From the NCBI RefSeq assembly GCF_000308515.1, contig NZ_BAFV01000113.1:1-41196 (forward strand): a DNA stretch of 41,196 nt. The letters are read 5' to 3'. Source of the DNA: Nocardia carnea NBRC 14403 (lineage in GTDB: Bacteria > Actinomycetota > Actinomycetes > Mycobacteriales > Mycobacteriaceae). Under the pieces are notes generated by a model. The model saw only the letters and a list, made by a program, of their open reading frames with translations, was not told the DNA's origin and made no database searches. Shown here in pieces: positions 38,101 through 41,196 of the stretch. The position numbers were made by a program, and so were the translations under genes. Every line of letters begins with the position of its first letter. Positions within the stretch are counted from its first letter, which is position 1.

Positions 38101-39787
38101 ACCCGATGAGACCGATCGCGACATCGGCGTGGTCGAGGGCCTTGTGCGCCCGGGTACTCAGCACCGCCACCGCGTGACCGTCCTGCTGCAGGCGTTCCAC
38201 ATGCGCGCTCAGCGATCCGCGCGCGGAGACGAATTCGTCCGCGAGCCCGCGTAATTCGGCGGCGTCGCGGTGGCCGGCCAGCACGATGCGCAGCCCCGCG
38301 CGGCGGGCGGCGTTGAGCACCCCGTGCGCGCGCGGATCCAATTCGCGGCCGACCAGTACCCGTCCGACGGCCTTGTCGCCGTCGCGCAGTTCCCGTTCGA
38401 CGGGGCGGCTGGTGCTGCCGCGATCGCGTGTTCCGGAATGCGGGTGCACGAGCCGCAGCGGATGGCCGTCGGCGCCGGTATCGTCCTCCGGTTCCCACAG
38501 CAACCGCTGCGCGGTACTCCAGACCCGCGCGTCCGGCCACTCCGGATCCGAACTCTCGGCCTCGAGTACCACCCGCCGGGTGGTCGCCAGGGATTCGGCG
38601 TCGACGACCACCGCCGTCAGCCTGTCGAAGCGACGCCACGCGCCCGGGTGCAGCGTCAGGACACCGGCGGCGGACAGGGTCGTGGATACGGTGGCCGAAT
38701 AGACCTCCCGCCCGGCCCGCGCCGCTTTCGGAGCGCCGAGGATGAGGGCGTCGGCGATATCGCCCGCCCGGCCGAGTCCGGCGAGGGCGGTGGCGCCGGC
38801 GAGTGCCGCGGCGGAGGTTTCGTCGGCGACCCGCTCCACCGGCCCGCGCGGCATATCGGCAGGGCGGGTGAACCGCGGTAGCGGTTTGTCGACCCGGAAA
38901 TGCTCGGCGTCGACGATATCGGCCTCCCATTCGCGCCACTGCGCATGCCGGGCCATGGCTTCGGTGAGGGCGAAACCGCGCTGGACGGTATCGGCCACCA
39001 GATTGGTCACGCCGCCGGCCGCGCCCTCGCCGAGCGCCGAACCCGCGGCATTGGCCACCGCCAGCAGCAGATCGGTGCGGGTACTGCCGAGCCGCTCCTC
39101 GAGGTGCCGGCGCAACCGGGGCTGGGCGTCGGTGAACGCCGCCACCGATCGCACACCGCGCATGACCCCGCGCAGCGGCGGTACGGTGCCGGCGGCGGAG
39201 ATCGCGATCGCGCAGATATCGCCGGCCACCTCGATCGCGGCTGCGATCACCGGTTCCCGGTCTGCCGGGAACTCCACGGCGCGGCTCCAGCCCGCGTCGG
39301 CGACCTCGGATTCGCGTTCGACCTCTTCGATCTCCGCGAGCAGCCGGTCGAGGTCGGCGCCGCTGGACAGCGCCGTCACGATCCGCCCGGTCACGGCGTT
39401 GACCCGCCACCACTTCACCCCGCGCAACCGGCCCAGATGCTGTTCCAATGCCCCGGTGACCGCGGACCGGTGGCTGTCGTCCAAGCCCTGGACCTCGATG
39501 GTCGCCATATCGTCGGAGAACGCGATCCGGCGTTGCGCGCGCCGGTCCCGTGGGTCGAGCAGGGCGGTCAGATCGTCGCGTAGCCCGCTGTTCTGGCCGG
39601 GGAGCAGGGGCGCGATACCGGAGGCCACCGTCGTGGCCATCTTCTCCGCGGTCCGCACCGGGGTTTCCACCACCTGCATCCCGGTGTCGACTGCCCGCTG
39701 GGCACCCGAACGCATCGCCCCGGTCACCGTGGCGACAGGTGTGGTGATCAACCGTGGAGACAGCAGCGAGCGCACAGTGGGGGACAT
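35135..39787 (-). CDS. Giant P-type ATPase, CtpH/CtpI type
   Basis: A 1550-residue membrane ATPase of the long mycobacterial CtpH/CtpI class. Residues about 88-140 are a degenerate heavy-metal-associated-like domain without CxxC. The C-terminal half is a complete P2-like pump: LTGES at 828-832, PEGLP at 942-946 in the central membrane helix, DKTGTLT with phosphorylated Asp985, and TGDGSNDAA at 1258-1266, then further membrane segments. The N-terminal half (about 330-620) repeats the layout in degenerate form: VVVDAES at 393-399 stands where DKTGT would be, and the hinge reads LSTRAHKALDHADVAIGL. ATG 39787 has no clear Shine-Dalgarno sequence. PEGLP is typical of Ca/Mn-type pumps; substrate uncertain. 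The long overlapping frames are shadows. Confidence 0.93.
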   Translation of the reverse strand: MSPTVRSLLSPRLITTPVATVTGAMRSGAQRAVDTGMQVVETPVRTAEKMATTVASGIAPLLPGQNSGLRDDLTALLDPRDRRAQRRIAFSDDMATIEVQGLDDSHRSAVTGALEQHLGRLRGVKWWRVNAVTGRIVTALSSGADLDRLLAEIEEVERESEVADAGWSRAVEFPADREPVIAAAIEVAGDICAIAISAAGTVPPLRGVMRGVRSVAAFTDAQPRLRRHLEERLGSTRTDLLLAVANAAGSALGEGAAGGVTNLVADTVQRGFALTEAMARHAQWREWEADIVDAEHFRVDKPLPRFTRPADMPRGPVERVADETSAAALAGATALAGLGRAGDIADALILGAPKAARAGREVYSATVSTTLSAAGVLTLHPGAWRRFDRLTAVVVDAESLATTRRVVLEAESSDPEWPDARVWSTAQRLLWEPEDDTGADGHPLRLVHPHSGTRDRGSTSRPVERELRDGDKAVGRVLVGRELDPRAHGVLNAARRAGLRIVLAGHRDAAELRGLADEFVSARGSLSAHVERLQQDGHAVAVLSTRAHKALDHADVAIGLIGCEGGGIHVPWSADLLCRNLEQVRRTLAAVGPARQVSERGRTLALSACSLTGLILAAAPATRSRTAPMIAANFAGLFNGAVTGLRAARPHIVGAPAPLLPWHALEPDEVLSRLPEPTDPAQRQTGEPAGRGAITNALAPVTGYLGHMRRELADPLTPVLGVGAVATAILGAPSDAVLLSSVLAVNAMISARQRQAAENELQELLEGERLTGRVIDRADIGAAEPAGPEVPADCLEIGDVFVVRAGEVVPADARLLRTEDLEMDESGLTGESVTVPKGVEATPGAAVGDRACLVFEGTTVVSGSAVAVVVAVGADTQAGRATAGAVPPDKGGVQAQLRSLTDRALPLTLTGGAIVTALGGLRGRTLRAAISDGVGVAVAAVPEGLPLVATVAQLAAARRLSRYGVLVRANRAVEALGRVDELCFDKTGTLTEGRLRLTALADLDEQWRPDSDSATAQRLLRAAARACPEPDDGPVLHATDRAVLDAAETLGSDAHRWDPLDEIPFESNRGYAAAFGQTAHKLRLMVKGAPEVVLPRCTRVRTGTKPDPALTDELRERADATVHDLAEQGLRVLVVARRDLPEHPQDMENAVEELTLLGFLGIADTPRPQTPYLVRALQDNGVGVRMITGDHPVTAAAVARQLGITVGTVTTGADLDELDDTERRELIERSTVFARIDPEQKVGIVTALRRSGHVVGMTGDGSNDAAAIRTADIGIGIAAHGSAAARNAADLVLTEPDPRALLHALVEGRSMWQRVADSVAVLVGGNAGEIAFTLFGTAVGGRAPLGTRQFLLVNLLTDMFPALALALAGGQEGVETQDDPDWVEERARQLAAIPPASLGSDLIRTIAVRGVATATGASAAWLVGRYTGTQRRADTIGLVALIGTQLGQTLVAGYRSPLVWVTTAASGAVLGIVVMTPGLGAYFGCTPLGPIGWSVATTAAAGATAGSTLLPRLLPGVGTSRAETPALPGGEQESLTEAENAEPAEVEQDA

Positions 39788-39871
39788 ACCGGGGCGCTAC
39801 CCGGCAGACGCCGCCGCAAACGCGCCGGACGGGCTCGCCGGGATGTCGGAGGGTGTCGATAGTCTCGCCGC

Positions 39872-40969
39872 ATGTCTTCGGCATGGTTGCGCGCGAACGC
39901 GGTGTCCTGGTCCCTGCCCCGTACTCCCGGTACGCTCGCCGGCGCCCTTGCCGATATGGAGTTCGTCCAGGCCGATCCGATCCGGTCACCGGCGCGCGCC
40001 CAGGATCTGATCCTGCGCCAGCGTGTCCGCGGTTACCGGGCCGGGGATCTCGATCGCCGCTATCGCGAGCTCGGCATCGACGAAGATTTCGTGTACGCCT
40101 ACGGCTACACGGTGCCCCGGCTGCGTCCGCTCCTGCACCCCCGTCGTCATCCGCGGGCGACGAACGGCGCCTACCCGCACGACACCCACTCGGCCGAGGT
40201 CCTGCAATTCGTCCGGGACCGCGGGGTGGTGCATCCGCGCGAACTGCAAGAGCATTTCGGCCATCGCGGGGTGGTGAACGCCTGGGGCGGCACCTCCTCG
40301 GCGACCACGGTGTTACTCGAGGAGTTACACCGCTACGGGTTGCTGCGAGTGGCCGACCGTGTCTCCGGTATCCGTCGCTACGAGGCGGCGCGGGCTGCCG
40401 TGGAACCGGTGTGGGACCCGGCCGCGCGGCGCCGGGCGCTGGCGCTGCGTATCGCCCGCACCCTCGCACCGGCCGCGGAATCGACACTCACCGCAACGGT
40501 CAACCGGACCATACGCCCGATCGGCGACGCCACCGGCTCGGCCACGATCCGTGAACTACTTGCGACCGGTGAACTCGCCGCCCGCGTCGTCGACGGCGTG
40601 CGCTATCTGTGGCCGGCCGATCTGGTTCCCGCGGACCGCCCGGCGCCGGCCCGGGTCCGTTTCCTGGCACCGTTCGACCCGCTGGTGTGGGACCGGAAAC
40701 GATTCGGCGCGATCTGGGGATGGGATTACCGATTCGAGGCCTACACACCCGTAGCGAAGCGGGTCCGCGGTTACTACGCGATGCCGATGCTGTGGCGCGA
40801 CCGAGTGATCGGCTGGGCCACCTGCGCGGGTGCGAACAGCGAGGTCGACGTGGGTTTCGTCGATGGCGTTCCCAGGAGCAAGGCCTTCGCGACCGCCCTG
40901 GACGCGGAGATATCCCGGTTACGGGACTTCCTCCGCCCGGACCGGGAAAAGAGCCCCACCGCGCGCTGA
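39872..40969 (+). CDS. AlkX/YcaQ-type winged-helix DNA glycosylase
   Basis: A 365-residue protein of the HTH_42 (PF06224) superfamily that unhooks or excises alkylated or cross-linked bases. The catalytic motif QxD appears as Q33-A-D35 in FVQADPI, which is the AlkX/YcaQ version (AlkZ has QxQ). Tandem winged helices follow, then the conserved PFDPLVWDRKRFGAIWGWDYRFEAYTP block and AMPMLWRDRVIGW. ATG 39872 lies 6 nt after TAGTCT (39860-39865), so a leaderless start is possible. It is divergent from the ATPase gene. Probable role: repair of alkylation damage or self-protection from a DNA-alkylating product; the latter is speculation. Confidence 0.88.
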   Translation: MSSAWLRANAVSWSLPRTPGTLAGALADMEFVQADPIRSPARAQDLILRQRVRGYRAGDLDRRYRELGIDEDFVYAYGYTVPRLRPLLHPRRHPRATNGAYPHDTHSAEVLQFVRDRGVVHPRELQEHFGHRGVVNAWGGTSSATTVLLEELHRYGLLRVADRVSGIRRYEAARAAVEPVWDPAARRRALALRIARTLAPAAESTLTATVNRTIRPIGDATGSATIRELLATGELAARVVDGVRYLWPADLVPADRPAPARVRFLAPFDPLVWDRKRFGAIWGWDYRFEAYTPVAKRVRGYYAMPMLWRDRVIGWATCAGANSEVDVGFVDGVPRSKAFATALDAEISRLRDFLRPDREKSPTAR

Positions 40970-41196
40970 GCCCTGCACTCGATCCCCTCGATCACGCCGC
41001 CCGCCGGTACCGGCGATCCGAGTGAGGAGTCCGCAGAACGCCCTCTCCCGCGTCCAAGGGGGCATTGTTCGCGGGCGAATATCGGCGGAGGCATTGATGA
41101 CCTGGCGGGTGCCGAGCTGTGCCACACGAAAGCATCCGGCCTGGATCGCGCGAATCGGTCGACGCCCATCGGCCAGGGCCCGCTACTTGCTGCTGC
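40970..41196. other. Right-hand end of window
   Basis: No gene was recognised. A 14-bp perfect palindrome CGCCGGTACCGGCG is at 41002-41015, 32 bp after the glycosylase stop, and could act as a short terminator hairpin. The frames across the end show no family features. Confidence 0.4.

Noticed and set aside
36441..40487. 1348-codon minus-strand frame overlapping the P-type ATPase gene
   Set aside because: Arg/Gly-rich shadow in another frame of the ATPase gene; the ATPase frame holds all motifs.
40774..41169. 131-codon minus-strand frame at the right end
   Set aside because: Mostly antisense to the glycosylase gene, with no family features.

Overview
The window is high-GC actinobacterial DNA, most likely from Nocardia or a close relative in the Mycobacteriales. 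This rests on the product set (a DinB-fold protein of the mycothiol-dependent isomerase family, a CtpH/CtpI-type giant P-type ATPase, an actinobacterial PrpR, many flavin monooxygenases and TetR regulators), the very high GC at third codon positions, and several regulators that seem to be translated from leaderless mRNAs. No rRNA, tRNA, CRISPR array or intact insertion sequence was seen.

Layout. 1-1896: a DHA2-type drug exporter (cut by the window edge) translationally coupled to a MarR regulator, with two copies of a 21-bp operator-like repeat in front. 2419-7599: a complete 2-methylcitrate module, prpD-prpB-prpC, divergent from its regulator prpR. 7644-11049: a flavoprotein, then a coupled DGPF/YCII - ECF42 sigma factor - DinB-type operon. 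11289-13414: a four-gene roadblock/LC7 cassette (two paralogous small proteins, a protein with a DUF4388-like N-terminus and a winged-helix C-terminus, and a CvnB-like roadblock protein) without the kinase or GTPase of a classical conservon.

13459-21740: a seven-gene operon on the minus strand (ferritin-like putative diiron protein, 2Fe-2S flavin reductase, SRPBCC protein, Baeyer-Villiger monooxygenase, SDR, HSL-type esterase, FadD). It is mostly joined by 4-bp ATGA overlaps and divergent from a TetR gene. The content suggests stepwise oxidation, ester cleavage and CoA activation of a hydrophobic substrate. 21855-26091: an unusual HTH/low-complexity/coiled-coil protein, a divergent glucose-6-phosphate dehydrogenase coupled to gluconokinase, and a secreted LIP-type lipase.

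26575-32580: a second Baeyer-Villiger monooxygenase with a divergent TetR gene and a perfect 9-4-9 operator, a membrane-anchored alpha/beta hydrolase, and a TetR/FAD-hydroxylase divergent pair sharing two copies of a palindrome. 33172-40969: a PRC-barrel/DUF2382 stress-type protein behind a SigB/SigF-like promoter, an alpha/beta hydrolase that lacks its catalytic Ser and His, a 1550-residue P-type ATPase containing a degenerate second ATPase core, and an AlkX/YcaQ-type DNA glycosylase.

The most interesting items are the kinase-less, GTPase-less roadblock cassette, the in-register tandem repeat that multiplies the start codon of its second gene, the diiron/reductase/BVMO operon, and the apparent catalytic losses in the zwf-like and hydrolase genes. 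All functional statements are by recognition of motifs and families; no database search was possible.
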